Part shown: positions 44,968 to 56,404 of the stretch, one piece after another
How positions within the stretch are numbered: the first letter of the stretch is position 1
Layout of the letters: the number at the start of each line of letters is the position of its first letter
NCBI GenBank assembly: GCA_009823505.1
Contig: VZQC01005707.1
Span: 245,762-309,761, forward strand
Reading direction: 5' to 3'
Source: Rhizomys pruinosus
Lineage: Eukaryota > Chordata > Mammalia > Rodentia > Spalacidae
DNA: 64,000 nt
The notes under the pieces: model-generated
Told to the model about the DNA's origin: nothing
The model's input: the letters and a program-made list of their open reading frames with translations, nothing else
Databases searched by the model: none
Made by a program: the position numbers and the translations under genes

Positions 44968-45194
44968 AAAGTGAGAATCGTATGTAACATGTTTATTACA
45001 TGTAGGTCTCATGTTGATCACTAACTTGCAGTTTGTCCATCTGTAAAATGGAGGTTTCCCCCTCTGCTCTTTTTTTTGATCCTTAGGACTCTGAAAATTT
45101 AGAAAGCACTCTCCTTAGTGAAAACAGCCACAAGTGAGTGGTAAATTAGCTAATCATGGAAGATTGGGGGGTGTGTGGAAGGGGAGAACACAGG

Positions 45195-45325
45195 CTGAAA
45201 GTCCTAGGTTTGAGCCTGGGTTCTGCCACTGACTATCCATGGGGGGGTGGGAATCAGCTAATGCCAGGATTTCTTTGACTGTACTATGGGTTTCCCTCTG
45301 TAATGGGGATCCTTCTATGTATCAA
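45195..45325 (+). mobile_element. MIR, sense
   Basis: 'cctaggtttgagcctgggtt' and 'ctgccactgactatccatgg' begin a MIR core. 'tgtactatgggtttccctct' continues it. Confidence 0.6.
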
Positions 45326-45548
45326 TGACTATTACAATCTGGACGCAATCTGGACTAATGACTTTACCTAACCTTGGAGCCAAAAAGTTATAATGTAAAC
45401 AAGCTCACAGAGCCATCTGCTCCTCCTGTGACTTGCGCACCTGACATGAATCCCTCAGGACCACATCCCGCCCTCCATCCAAGACAGTCAATGAATGTGG
45501 GTGGAAGCAGTGTGTATTTCTCACTGAAAACAGAAGAATGAAGAAATG

Positions 45549-45695
45549 TCACCTGGTGTGATGGTGCACGCCTTTAATCTCAGCACTCAGAAGTCAGAGG
45601 CAGGCAGATCTCCATGAATTCAAGGACAGCCTGGTCTACAGAGTGAGTTCTAGGCCAGCTGGGGCTATAGGGAGTCCCTGTCTCGAAAATGCAAA
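45549..45695 (+). mobile_element. B1 SINE
   Basis: It runs from 'cacctggtgtgatggtgcac' to 'agtccctgtctcgaaaatgc'. The GT/GA microsatellite at 45713-45822 follows the A-rich end. Confidence 0.93.
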
Positions 45696-45711
45696 AAACA
45701 ATGTATGTAAT

Positions 45712-45822
<111 letters not shown>

Positions 45823-46244
45823 TTCTAGGCTAGGGCTCAAAAGGACAAGATTCTCTGATAAGGGTAGATCTCAGTTTCTCCTTCCCCAGTTCATGCTGGA
45901 GATACTGTTTCAATAAAAGCATCAGTGAAGCCTGGATTGAGAACCCAGTTCTGTGAGACATCTGAAGGACTGGGTGCTTGGAAGTTTGGATCCATCCAAC
46001 TAATGCTGAGTCAGGGTGCTTCTTTATTCAGATATAATGACAATGTGGCTTAGAAAAACCACACTTCCAGGTGGAGTGGGATCCTGCCTGGAATAGCACC
46101 TTCCTCTGTTAGCTGCTGCTGCTTGGCAACAGGCAGAACTGTGGGCTACAGCAGTGAGTGCTTCCTGCAGGTAGGCCTGGCAAAGCTACTAATTTATTAA
46201 TGTTCAGTGAGTGGCTCTAGCTTAACAATATGTCAGACAGTGGG
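45823..46244. other. Unannotated unique stretch
   Basis: No repeat or exon was recognised. Confidence 0.35.
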
Positions 46245-46262
46245 GAGGGAGGAGAGAGAGAA

Positions 46263-46311
<49 letters not shown>
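46245..46311. repeat. (GA)n microsatellite
   Basis: A nearly pure GA tract with two AAG interruptions at the start. Confidence 0.96.
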
Positions 46312-46313
<2 letters not shown>

Positions 46314-46839
46314 CTTGAGTGTCTTCACTTCATGTCTGATGTCACAGGTTGTGAAGAACCTTCCTCAATGTGTCAGCCCTCAGTCCAGACTGGAGCAGTG
46401 GGCTGTCTCTCTGGTTGCTCTGTCCTAACCCAGGAGGAGCCCAAGGACATATTTCATGGCTAAGTCAACTCCTTTTCCTCAAATTCAGACGCTGGCTTTG
46501 AGCAAGGTGAATCACTGGCATCTTGTACAGTTGAGACTACTATCCCTCTCCTGATACACCTTCACCTCCAAGCAGGACTCCTTCATCCACCAGATGTTGC
46601 CGTCACTTGCTGGCTCCTGGTACTGTCTGGGCAGTTTGGAGAGAAATCCGTGGGTAAACAAAGCAATCAGAGAATGTGGTGCTGGGAGGACCCTAGTTGT
46701 AGCCCTGAGAATTCTGGATTCACCTTCCAGCCTTTGACTTGGATTGTGTGGAACCTCTGAAGCTGGGAAGAAACAAGTTCTTGTTCCTGAGGATTGTTTG
46801 ACGCACATGATGCGGTAACCAGATGTCCTAGGTTCACAA

Positions 46840-46980
46840 AGACTCAGGATAGAATCCCAGCTCTGCATTGTGTCATGTGACCTTGGCTAAGTCATTTTCC
46901 TTCTTCGAGCCCCAGTTTTGTCATCTGAAAATGGAAATAATAAGGCAGGCCTTGAAAGGCCGTCGAGATGGTTCAGAGCC
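46840..46980 (+). mobile_element. MIR, sense
   Basis: 'gaatcccagctctgcattgt', 'catgtgaccttggctaagtc' and 'gttttgtcatctgaaaatgg' give the full MIR core in order. Confidence 0.8.
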
Positions 46981-47894
46981 AGCAGTGGCAAATAGAAATG
47001 CTTTATGAAGTTCAAGGCAGGGAAAATATGTTTCCAGACCCAACTGGAACCCATCATGAATTTCCCATTTCTAGAGACTGGCCTTTCCACTCATTTCTTG
47101 ATTGGACTGGCCTGAAGAAGTAGGTCGTTAGGGGACTGGTACCTTGGCACTCGTTCTTCCTGTTGTTCTGCACAGCAGATACTAGTTGCTGAGACCCATG
47201 AGCCTTCTGCAGCGTGTTTGTTCTGGTCCAGGCTCTACCTTCTGCTTGGCAGTGAGTCCACTTCTGGCTTTGCTCTGTGTATGTTGACTTGGTAGGACTC
47301 CAGAGCTCACAGCCTCTCCTCTCCCGGATCCTATTATCAAGTTCTTTCAGTGAAAGTCTATCTGTCAGGGGCGTTCCCTGTGGATGCGACCAGAGTTTCC
47401 ATTCTGCACTTGCAAACACAACTTGGAATCCTGGCACCCTGTACTGTAGCCAGTTGGGGCCCAGCAGCTTCCCTGGGCAGGGCACCGTGAGTCAAGAGTG
47501 GAAAGTTAGAGTAGCTGGTGTCCTGGATCTAAGTGTCCCCGTCCCTTAGGTCAGAGGCCTGTCTAAGACTGTGAAAAATGTTTCCACAGGTCTGTATACA
47601 GTGGGACTCTCCAAAGGAATCCAAACTTGCCTTGGAGTCTGGCTGGAAGCAGCCCCATGGCAGGGCAAGAAGGAGTCCATGGACTTTTCTCAAGGCACTA
47701 TGGGAGAAAAAGGAGCCAGCCCAGGGCTGAAGGAGGCACAGAGGGTAAAGAAGCTGCGGATTGTAGGGGGAGGGCACAGCTGCCGTGTTGTGTCTTTTTT
47801 GTGTCTGGAGGGCTGAGACACAATAGGTTGACAGTGGATATTCATAAAATTTGTAGAAGGTGAGCTTCGTTTTGTTGATGTAACAGACGGGGCC
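46981..47894. other. Unannotated unique stretch
   Basis: A 143-codon frame lies at 47054-47485 (- strand), overlapped by frames on the other strand. No domain is recognised and no splice evidence supports an exon. Confidence 0.35.
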
Positions 47895-48450
47895 TTGTTA
47901 TAGTTTGAATATGAAACGTCCCCCACAGGCCCCAGCTGGTGATGTTATTTTGTGAGGTTCTGGAAACTTCAGGAGGCAAGCCTCGCTGCAAGAAGTAGGT
48001 CACTTGGGGCTGATTTTGAAGTTTATACCTGCCCTTCATCCTTTCTTTCCTCACTGTCTTTAAAATATTTGTTTATTTATATTTATTTTATGTGTAGGAG
48101 TGTTTTGCTTGAGTATGTGTAACTGCACTGGTGTGGAGCAGTACCCATAGAGGCCAGAAGAGGGCACTTGATCCCCTGGGTCTGGACTGATGGATGGTTG
48201 TTATCTGCCACGTGGAGGTGGAAACTGATCCTGGCTGGGTCCTCTGCAAGAGCAGCCAGTGCTCTCAACCACTACCCAGCTCTCCAGCCCTTGCTCTCTA
48301 TCTTTTGTTCACCATGAGGTGAAGAACTTTTTTTTCCTACATGCTGCTGCCACTGAGCTGGCCCAAGCCATGGGGCCAATCGACTTTGGACTGATCCACG
48401 TGAAACCATCAGCTAAAATATCTTTCTTCCTTCAAGTTAGGTATTTTGGT
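47895..48450 (+). mobile_element. MaLR LTR, split by a SINE
   Basis: It starts 'tatagtttgaatatgaaacg' with 'ggccccagctggtgatgtta' and 'gtaggtcacttggggctgat'. It resumes after the SINE with 'tgttcaccatgaggtgaaga' and ends 'cttccttcaagttaggtatt'. The best preserved MaLR LTR in the window. Confidence 0.75.
48063..48291 (-). mobile_element. B2/B3-type SINE, antisense
   Basis: It runs from 'atttgtttatttatatttat' to 'cagctctccagccc'. It lies inside the MaLR LTR. The body is diverged ('cctgggtctggactgatgga'). Confidence 0.9.
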
Positions 48451-48556
48451 GAGTTCACAGAAGGGTTTGGATCTGGGTGGTAATGGAGGACTTTGAGTTC
48501 ACCAAGTCTAATCCCTTCATGAAAAGAAATGTGTCTAGAGTCGGGAAGGGGCTTAT

Positions 48557-48953
48557 GGGAGGAGGCACAGCCAGGTCATGGGGACACAGGAGGGGGTGCA
48601 GCCAAGTCATGGTGACACAGCTACGGGAGGGGGCACAGCCAGGTCATGGTGACACAGCTACGGGAGGGGGCTCAGCCAGGTCATGGTGACACAGCTATGG
48701 GAGGGGGCACAGCCAGGTCATGGGGACACTGGAGGGGGCTCAGCCAGGTCATGGTGACACAGCTATGGGAGGGGGCACAGCCAGGTCATGGGGACACGGG
48801 AGGGGGCACAGCCAGGTCATGGGGACACGGGAGGGGGCTCAGCCAGGTCATGGGGACACAGCTATGGGAGGGGGCACAGCCAGGTCATGGGAACACGGGA
48901 GGGGGCTCAGCCAGGTCATGGTGACACAGCTACGGGAGGAGGCACAGCCAGGT
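48557..48953. repeat. G-rich minisatellite with two unit lengths
   Basis: About eleven copies of a unit beginning 'agccaggtcatggggacac' are arranged head to tail. Units come in a 31-bp form and a 37-bp form that carries an extra 'agcta(c/t)' hexamer. Two G-tracts occur per unit. A degenerate unit ends the array. Several overlapping open frames across it follow from the repeat, not from a gene. Confidence 0.95.
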
Positions 48954-49215
48954 GGCACACAGCTTGCCAACCAGGTCATGGGGGACACAGTTTGCCACCT
49001 GCTTCTTAGTGAAGATTCTGCAGGATGCTGAGAAGTAGGTGCAAGGCTTCCTCTCACCCTCCATGACTTTCCAGGCACCTAGGATTCTTGGGAGCTTTAT
49101 ATTACAGTGTTTAAGAAGAGAGCTAATGGGAGGAGTTGGAGGCCTTGGACTTTATGATTTTTCCATCTTCTAAGTCTGGGGGGTTGTGGCTCTGGGACTG
49201 TGACCCTCTTCTTTT

Positions 49216-49463
49216 TTATAAATTTTTTTAAATTATTTATTTTCTATGTGCATGAATGTACTGTCTGCATGCAGGTTTGTGCACCCGTGTCGTGCAATGC
49301 CGCGGAGGTCAGAAGAGGGCGCTGGATTCCCCTGGAACTGGAGTTCTCCTGGAATTGGAGTTACAGACAGTTCTCAGCCGCCATGTGGGTGTTGGGGATC
49401 GAACCCGGGTTCTCTGCAAGAGCAGTCGGTGTTCTTTACCGCTAGGCCATCTCTCCAGCCCCA
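49216..49463 (-). mobile_element. B2/B3-type SINE, antisense, long subtype
   Basis: The target duplication 'accctcttctttt' is exact at 49203 and 49464. The 17-bp duplication is present. It ends 'catctctccagcccc'. Confidence 0.96.
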
Positions 49464-49476
49464 ACCCTCTTCTTTT

Positions 49477-50121
49477 ATGCTTGGCTGCAGTCACCAGGAC
49501 TTGGACTACAGTGAGGCAAGGAAGGAGGCAAGGTGACAAGTTGGCAATTTCAAGGCCGGGGTGGGGTGGGGGTTCCTTTTACACCAGCTTCTTTGCTTAC
49601 TTCATCCTCATTCCAGCCTTTGACTCCGGCTGATCCTCAAACAGGCCTTTCCCACAACGTGCTATTTGTCTTTGCTGCTTCTTTTACCTGGGGCGTCCTG
49701 CATCCCGCCCCCTCAGCTGCTATTGTCCTCCGTGTGGGTCTAAGGTTACCTCCGAGGGAAGTGCCCTGTGGTAGGGGCTGTGTCCTTCGATTATTTGTCC
49801 TCATCTTTCACCACAGCACTCAAGAATTCCTGAAATGTTTATGTATTTATAGGCTCAATCCTCCATTCAGGGTGAAAGACAGACCTGGAACACTGAGGCA
49901 CGCAGACCTCCATAAACATTAGACTCAAAGGATGAACCAGAGGCCTCTTTCCCCACTCTTCCTTTAACATCTTCCAGTCCACCAGGTCGCTCTAACCAAA
50001 GCTTGGGCTTCACTGTCTCCATAATAATTTCCTCAAATATTAAGCCTAAATATATCTTGGCTTACACACCCCAGACAAAAACTTTTGTTGTTCTTAATCT
50101 TCTGCTTTAAAATTATTCTAC
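49477..50121. other. Unannotated unique stretch
   Basis: No repeat or exon recognised. A 129-codon frame (49533-49922) has no domain. Confidence 0.35.
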
Positions 50122-50262
50122 ATCTGGCACAGTGACAGTCTTTTAATCCAAGAACTTGGGAGGCAGAGGCTAGTGGATCTCTGAGATAGAGGTTAGCCTG
50201 GTCTACATAGTGAGTTTCAGGCCAGCTGGGATTATAGTGTAATCTTGTCGCAAAGAAAACAA
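50122..50262 (+). mobile_element. B1 SINE, old
   Basis: 'ggcacagtgacagtctttta' to 'aggccagctgggattatagt' is a diverged B1, followed by a (CAAA)n-type tail at 50255-50335. Confidence 0.8.
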
Positions 50263-50386
50263 ACAAAACCAAACAAACCAAAAACAGTAGAATAACAAAA
50301 ATCCCCACAAACAAACAAACACAAACAAAAACAATAAACCATTTTCTAGATTCTCTAGCTTTACGTCGTTGTCGTCTCCCCCCCCC

Positions 50387-50707
50387 NNNNNNNNNNNNNN
50401 NNNNNNNNNNNNNNNNNNNNNNNNNNNNNNNNNNNNNNNNNNNNNNNNNNNNNNNNNNNNNNNNNNNNNNNNNNNNNNNNNNNNNNNNNNNNNNNNNNNN
50501 NNNNNNNNNNNNNNNNNNNNNNNNNNNNNNNNNNNNNNNNNNNNNNNNNNNNNNNNNNNNNNNNNNNNNNNNNNNNNNNNNNNNNNNNNNNNNNNNNNNN
50601 NNNNNNNNNNNNNNNNNNNNNNNNNNNNNNNNNNNNNNNNNNNNNNNNNNNNNNNNNNNNNNNNNNNNNNNNNNNNNNNNNNNNNNNNNNNNNNNNNNNN
50701 NNNNNNN
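50387..50707. other. Assembly gap (321 N)
   Basis: A run of N follows a C-run (50378-50386). The sequence after the gap begins in the body of a SINE. Confidence 0.99.
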
Positions 50708-50867
50708 GCGGAGGTCAGAAGAGGGTCTCGGATTCCCCTGGAACTGGAGTTCTCCTGGAATTGGAGTTACAGACGGTTCTTAGCCGCCATGTGGGTGCTG
50801 GGGATCGAACCCGGGTCCTCTGCAAGAGCGTCGGTGCTCTTAACCGCTAGGCTATCTCTCCAGCCCA
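50708..50867 (-). mobile_element. B2/B3-type SINE, antisense, long subtype, cut by gap
   Basis: It resumes at 'gcggaggtcagaagagggtc' and ends 'tatctctccagccc'. The 17-bp duplication is present. The tail half is in the gap. Confidence 0.93.
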
Positions 50868-50929
50868 ACTTTTTTATTTTTAAAAACTGTATGTGTGTAG
50901 GTCATCAGGCCTAGTAGCACAACTTTTTT

Positions 50930-51015
50930 CCTTTCTTTCTTTCTTTCTCTTTCTTTCTTTCTTTCTTTCTTTCCTTTTCTTTCTTTCTTTTTCTCTCTCT
51001 CTCCCTCTCTCTTTC

Positions 51016-51091
<76 letters not shown>

Positions 51092-51092
51092 T
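50930..51092. repeat. (TTTC)n microsatellite
   Basis: A polypyrimidine tract, mostly TTTC, with a TC-rich centre (50990-51016). Confidence 0.97.
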
Positions 51093-51299
51093 CATTTTCT
51101 ATGTGTATGAATGTACTTTCTGCTTGTAGGTTTGTGCACCTGTGTTGTGCAATGCTGCAGAGGTCAGAAGAGGGCATTGGATTCCCCTGGAACTGGAGTT
51201 AAGATGGTCCTTAGCTGCCATGTGGGTGCTGAGAATCGAACCCGGGTCCTCTTCAAGAGCAATTGGCACTCTTAACCACTGAGCCATCTCTCCAGCCCC
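50930..51299 (-). mobile_element. B2/B3-type SINE, antisense, with expanded (TTTC)n tail
   Basis: The body (51093-51299) runs to 'catctctccagcccc' and has 'ctggaactggagtt' once (short subtype). The tail position is filled by about 160 bp of TTTC and TC repeats. 'aacttttttcct' before and 'aacttctcct' after may be a decayed target duplication. Confidence 0.85.
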
Positions 51300-51874
51300 A
51301 AACTTCTCCTTTTCATTTGCACCGACAGATAGGAGTTCTGCATTCTGCCAGTTCATCGGCTTGCTGGCTGCTGGTATCCACTCACTAAAGATCCACTGTG
51401 TGTCAGGTGGCTCTGATTATATTATCTACAATCTCCAAATAAGACTGAATGTCACTTAGGGTAAAGACAAAGCTGAGGCAAGACAGGTGCTCTATGACTT
51501 AAGGTAGATGCTTCTCCCTTTCTTACACAGTAGTTCAAGTGTGAGTGGTGCAAGGTGGTACTGGCAGGACATCTCTGCTCTATTGGAACATCTAAGAGCC
51601 CACGCTGGCCGGCCAGTCAATCACCTGCACGCAAGCATTGTGACAACTCCATTTCACAATCTAACCTGCAGGAGAACAAAACAAACCATTGGACAGACCA
51701 TTAAGAGTGACTTAAAAGTTGACACATCCCCTCGTGTGACACTGTATTGAACTTGATCGTATGACCACATTTAGCTGCAAATACGGCCTGGAAACAGCCT
51801 TCAGCCAGTGGTCACATGTGCTAAATGGCAGGCCAGCTCTGTTATAAAAAGTAAGATGAAGGAATGAATACTGG
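51300..51874. other. Unannotated unique stretch
   Basis: No repeat or gene was recognised. Confidence 0.4.
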
Positions 51875-51965
51875 TGGGTATTGCTGGCTTCATTTCAAAG
51901 CTGAGGAAATGGGCACTGAGGACTGAAGTTCTAATTGTCCTAGGACAGAAGCTCTGTAGGGACTG
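51875..51965 (-). mobile_element. MIR fragment, antisense
   Basis: 'catttcaaagctgaggaaat' followed by 'gggcactgaggactgaagtt' fits antisense MIR. Confidence 0.5.
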
Positions 51966-52698
51966 GCAATAAACTATATACATGTGACTGGTAATAAGTT
52001 GTGTCAGAACCAAAACAGATCACATGAGCTGAGTTATTGGAGTATATTTCATAAAGAGGGGTTTGAGGGGGGGAATGGGTAGGTTCCGATTCAGCATAAG
52101 AGAAAAAGAAATGGGATTATTCTTGGCAGGTGGGTGTAGAAGCCAGTTTTAGGTTTAGTCACTTTAGTTCTAATCAATGAATATTCCCTGACAACATCTT
52201 TTGTGGAGGGCTAGGTCTAAGAGAGGAGAGAGAGGTGAGCTTTCATGAGCAGAATCCTGTTTGAGACCCTTAGTGTCCATGTAACTTGCAGGCTGCAGCC
52301 CCGGTCCCTCTGACCAATTGCAGGACCCTGTGACCCAGCACTACCTCTGCTGTGCCTATCACCTGCCCTGTTCCTTCTCTCTCAGACATTGCTGTGGCTG
52401 GCCAGGGTCACCCTGGGCTCATGTAGGGCTGGAACAATCTGTCTCCAGCACTGCCTGGAAAACAGCTGCTTGTACTTCATGGCAAGTTGGGTGGTCTCGT
52501 CTCTGGCAGGACTCTTGACACCTTCTTCTGTAGTTAGTCCACTGGGCTTTGGCGCCCTTGGGCACTGTATTTCCCTACCACAGTAGTTGGTAAGTTCTTA
52601 TGCATTAGATATTTTGTAAGCCTGAGTCCCTTTCTGGAATACACAATCCATGAAGAAATTCTACAGTATTTTCATCTCAGTGCTTCTACTGTTCAAGA
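51966..52698. other. Unannotated unique stretch
   Basis: No repeat or exon is recognised. Frames are at most 67 codons. Confidence 0.4.
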
Positions 52699-52708
52699 CA
52701 CAAAGATG

Positions 52709-52914
52709 GGGGCTGGAGAGATGGCTCAGGTATTAAGAGCAATGGATGCTCTTGCAGAAGACCCAGGTTCAATTCCCAGCATCCACGTGGCAGCTGACAA
52801 CCCAGTTCCAGGGGAATCCAACCCGTTCTGTCCTCCATGGGCATTGCATGATATGAGTGCACTTATACACACACAGGCTTTTACACATAAAATAAAAATA
52901 AATGTTTAAAAAAT
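52709..52914 (+). mobile_element. B2/B3-type SINE
   Basis: It starts 'gggctggagagatggctcag'. The target duplication 'cacaaaga(t)ggg' lies at 52699 and 52915. The body lacks about 15 bases after 'gcagctgacaacc'. Confidence 0.92.
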
Positions 52915-53163
52915 CACAAAGAGGGAGGAGAGGTCTTAGTTTCCCTTCACACCAGAAGCTTCCTGAGTATAGATATGGTGCCATGTGTTATTTCTTTAAT
53001 TTAGTAGATGCAAAACTTTTCATACAGAGATCTGTGTCTGCTCACTCCAGTCATGCTTCAGCTAGTTGTGTCAGTCAGTCAGGCTGAGGTACTTTGTGAC
53101 CTCAATAACAGCCATCCCTCTGCTCCAATTTTGGAAACTAGAAGTCCAAGATGAAGGTATAGA

Positions 53164-53167
<4 letters not shown>

Positions 53168-53208
<41 letters not shown>
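53168..53208. repeat. (GT)n microsatellite
   Basis: About 20 GT units, pure. Confidence 0.96.
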
Positions 53209-54215
53209 GTAATCTTTTCTTATAAGGATAGAAGATATTGTATCTTACAAACTCCCTTAAACTTGATCAACTCTTTAAAGACTATCTTTAGGTACTTTAC
53301 ACTCTGAAGTATTTGTAGGTAGGAGCTGAACCTATGAATTATGCAGGGCACAAAATTCAGTGATAACATTAGCATAAGTCACTGTAGTGAATAGAAGAGA
53401 TAAAGGTAGATTCTGACTGTCAGTGGAAGGACATATTGGGGAGGAGCATTTGTGGAGATCCTTATATCCTTAAGACTTTGAGCTCCTTTGCTAAAGGAAA
53501 AATTGGGATACATCTCCTGTGTTTCTCAACAAGTCTAAATAAGGGTGAAATATTCAGATGACACTCTTATGACACCCATAGACATGTAAAGCCAATGATT
53601 CAATGTATGAAGTGGCATTTGGTCCAAAACTAAATACCACTTCCTAGATGGCATGACAGCAGGACCAGTGTGTCTGCAGGCTTTCTTCTTCCTGACAGGG
53701 CTGGAGAGCAAGGCGTGCCACGGTCCTCATTTGCTTTCAACATTGGCCATCAGGATCAAAACTTTCCCACCCAATTAAACATTTTGGGTGGTTGGAACTT
53801 GCCCAAGGAAAACAAGTGTGTGTTCAATCAAATCTTTTATTTGGAAAATGTTTTTCAGCAGAGGGACCTGGACTCCTTGTCGTTGCCTGGCTCTGGTATC
53901 CTGCTGTTAAAAACCAGAGTGGAAATTTAGGAGACTAGAGCAACTTAGATTTCAACATGACAATCTCTCAAATCTGTTAAGTTCTTGACAGTTTATACAG
54001 AAGGCTTTCACTTTCATGATTTGATTTGAGCCTGACAAGATCTCTCTGAAGCTGGTAATGAAGGAGAATGGATCCTGAAGGGCAGTGGCCTCCGTCGCTG
54101 CCCCTGCCACTGCTGCTGGCAAATGGACTGACTTTTTTGAAAACCTCATGGTCTCCATTATGCAGTACGGGCCCTCTTTGGCCTGCTGTCAGGGTACTTT
54201 GATGCAAAGTATATT
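53209..54215. other. Unannotated unique stretch
   Basis: No repeat or exon is recognised. An 86-codon frame (53670-53930) has no domain. Confidence 0.4.
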
Positions 54216-54226
54216 AAATGCTTAAA

Positions 54227-54425
54227 GCAGGGCCAGCCAGATGGCTCAGTGGGTAAAGATATCTGATGGCTTGGATTTAATCCCAGGAAACTTTAAGGGG
54301 GAAGGAAGGAAGTGACTCCTGCAAGTTGTCTTCTGACTTCCATATATGCATCGTAGCACACATGCATGTATACCATACATACATGGCACATACTAAATAA
54401 CTGTGAAAAAATGTAATCCTCTGAA
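54227..54425 (+). mobile_element. tRNA-derived SINE, older subtype
   Basis: The head 'cagatggctcagtgggtaaa' and 'tgcaagttgtcttctgactt' match the subtype at 34234-34482. The target duplication 'aaatgcttaaa' lies at 54216 and 54426. Confidence 0.85.
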
Positions 54426-54436
54426 AAATGCTTAAA

Positions 54437-54600
54437 CTGCCAAATGGGGCTGCATGCCTTTAATCCCAGTACTCAGGAGGCAGAGGGAGGCAAATCTCTG
54501 TAAGATTAAGCCCAGTCTAGTTTACATAGTGAGTTCCAGGTCAGCTGGGGCTACAGGAAACCCTGTCTCAAAAAGACAAAAAAGATATAATTAAAAAAAA
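54437..54600 (+). mobile_element. B1 SINE
   Basis: It runs from 'ggggctgcatgcctttaatc' to 'gaaaccctgtctcaaaaag' and an A-rich tail. It follows directly on the SINE at 54227. Confidence 0.9.
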
Positions 54601-54698
54601 AGTATTTTATTCCTCTGTTCTCTGCCCCATTACTTTTGTAGGATTTGAGCTTTCTCTTTTTCTCTGTCCCTCTCTCCTTCCTCTAAATATAAAATGAG

Positions 54699-54936
54699 GG
54701 GCTAGAGAGATGGCCTAAGCAGTTAAGAGTGCCGACTGCTCTTGCAGAGGACCTGGGTTCGATCCCCAGCACCCACATGGCAGCTGAGAAACGTCTTTAA
54801 CTCCAGTTCCAGGGGAATCCGATGCCCTCTTCTGACCTCCGAGGCATTTGCATGACACAGGTGCATGGACCTGCATGCAGACAGTACATTCATACACATA
54901 CAAAAATAAACAAAATTTTAAAAAAGTTAAAAAAAC
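54699..54936 (+). mobile_element. B2/B3-type SINE, short subtype
   Basis: It runs from 'ggggctagagagatggccta' to an A-rich tail, with 'aactccagttccaggggaat' once. The target duplication 'ataaaatgag' lies at 54689 and 54937. Confidence 0.94.
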
Positions 54937-54997
54937 ATAAAATGAGCTTTCAGTCAAGATATGTTATACTTACTGTTTTTAGACTCTGATACCTTCT

Positions 54998-55253
54998 TTT
55001 TTTTAAATTTTTTTTATTAATTTTATTTATTTCCGTATGTGTATGAATGTACTGTCTGCATGCAAGTCTGTGCACCTGTGTCGTGCAATGCCGCGGAGGT
55101 CAGAAGAGGGTCTTGGATTCCCCTGGAACTGGAGTTCTCCTGGAATTGGAGTTTCAGACGGTTCTCAGCCGCCATGTGGGTGCTGGGGATCGAACCCGGG
55201 TCCTCTGTAAGAGCGGTCGGCGCTCTTAACCGCTAGGCCATCTCTCCAGCCCC
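54998..55253 (-). mobile_element. B2/B3-type SINE, antisense, long subtype, young
   Basis: The 18-bp target duplication 'tagactctgataccttct' is exact at 54980 and 55254. It is very similar to the copy at 8008-8264, sharing 'gtaagagcggtcggcgctct' apart from one base. The 17-bp duplication is present. Confidence 0.97.
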
Positions 55254-55311
55254 TAGACTCTGATACCTTCTAAAAAGGAGGAATACTTACTAGCTTCCTT
55301 GTGAATGTTTT

Positions 55312-55538
55312 TTTTTAATTTTATTTATTTATTTTTTTTATGTGTATTAATGTACTGTCTGCATGTAGGTTGGTACACCATGTCGTGCAATGCCGTGGAG
55401 GTCAGAAGAGGGTGTCGGATTCCCCTGGAACTGGAGTTAAAGACGGTTCTCAGCTGCCATGTGGGTGCTGGGAATTGAACCAGGGTCCTCTGCAAGAGCA
55501 GTCAGTGCTCTTAACCACTAGGCCAACTCTCCAGCCCC
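55312..55538 (-). mobile_element. B2/B3-type SINE, antisense, short subtype
   Basis: The target duplication 'tccttgtgaatgtttt' is exact at 55296 and 55539. It has 'ctggaactggagttaaagac', so no 17-bp duplication. It lies only 60 bp from the previous SINE. Confidence 0.96.
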
Positions 55539-55554
55539 TCCTTGTGAATGTTTT

Positions 55555-56404
55555 AAACTTTCAGTTACCTTTGACTTTGAAAAGACTCTCTTAACATCCA
55601 ACTGTAGGGCAAGCAGCAGCTATATGGGAACAACACCACATGGGTGACAAGCAGCCCTGTTTCAGCCTTTGGCTTGCTGTGACTGCTCAGCTACATCATC
55701 TGTGAGCTGAGCATGTTGGACCCACTGAATGTTCCTTGGGGCTTCCAAGAATCTATCCAAGCTCTCCACAGATCCCTTCCCCAAGTCCAGTAAAAATCCT
55801 TAGCACTTAAAAGGAGAAATTTAATCAGACTTTTTCTGATCCATGAGCACTTAACCAAACAAAACCCTACTTTCTAAGAGTTCTTTGATGTTGGAGCTAC
55901 CTTAAGGAGTCCTCTTTTATAAGGAGCATTTTAAAGTTATTTTTCTTTAGAAACAGGAAATCAGGTTTTGGCAAGAAGGAAAGAAAGTCTAACACAGCAA
56001 GCCTAGGGGGGGCAGTGGGTTTGTTTTCAGTCAGCAGGGTTCCTGAGGGTCCCAAGATTGGCTAGAGGTGGCCTAGGCCACCCTGACCGAGCGTGCCCAC
56101 TCTAAAGGTGGTGACGTCTGGGAGGTGGCGAGGGAGGTGGGCCTGAAGCATTTCCCTTGGCCTTTTAGGAACCCCTGACGTTGTCTTTTCACTCTCAGTT
56201 CCACGTCTTACTTTTCTTCTTTTGCAACATTTGGCCATCCAAGTTGCCAAATGCCTTAAGTGATCTCTAAGGAAAATATTTTCCACTGGATGATCAGTTT
56301 TCCTTCCAGAAAGAAAGAAAGAAAAAGAAAGAAAAAGAAAGACCAGACAAATACACAGATGAGTGCATGTCACACAGAGAGCTCCAGTTCCCTCTTTGGA
56401 AAAT
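55555..56404. other. Mostly unique stretch
   Basis: A short (GAAA)n tract lies at 56310-56342. Otherwise no repeat or exon is recognised. A 117-codon frame (56062-56415, - strand) has no domain. Confidence 0.4.

Noticed and set aside
48557..48953. Regular repeat array that could be mistaken for a CRISPR array
   Set aside because: Units are contiguous with no unique spacers, and the setting is mammalian. It is a minisatellite.
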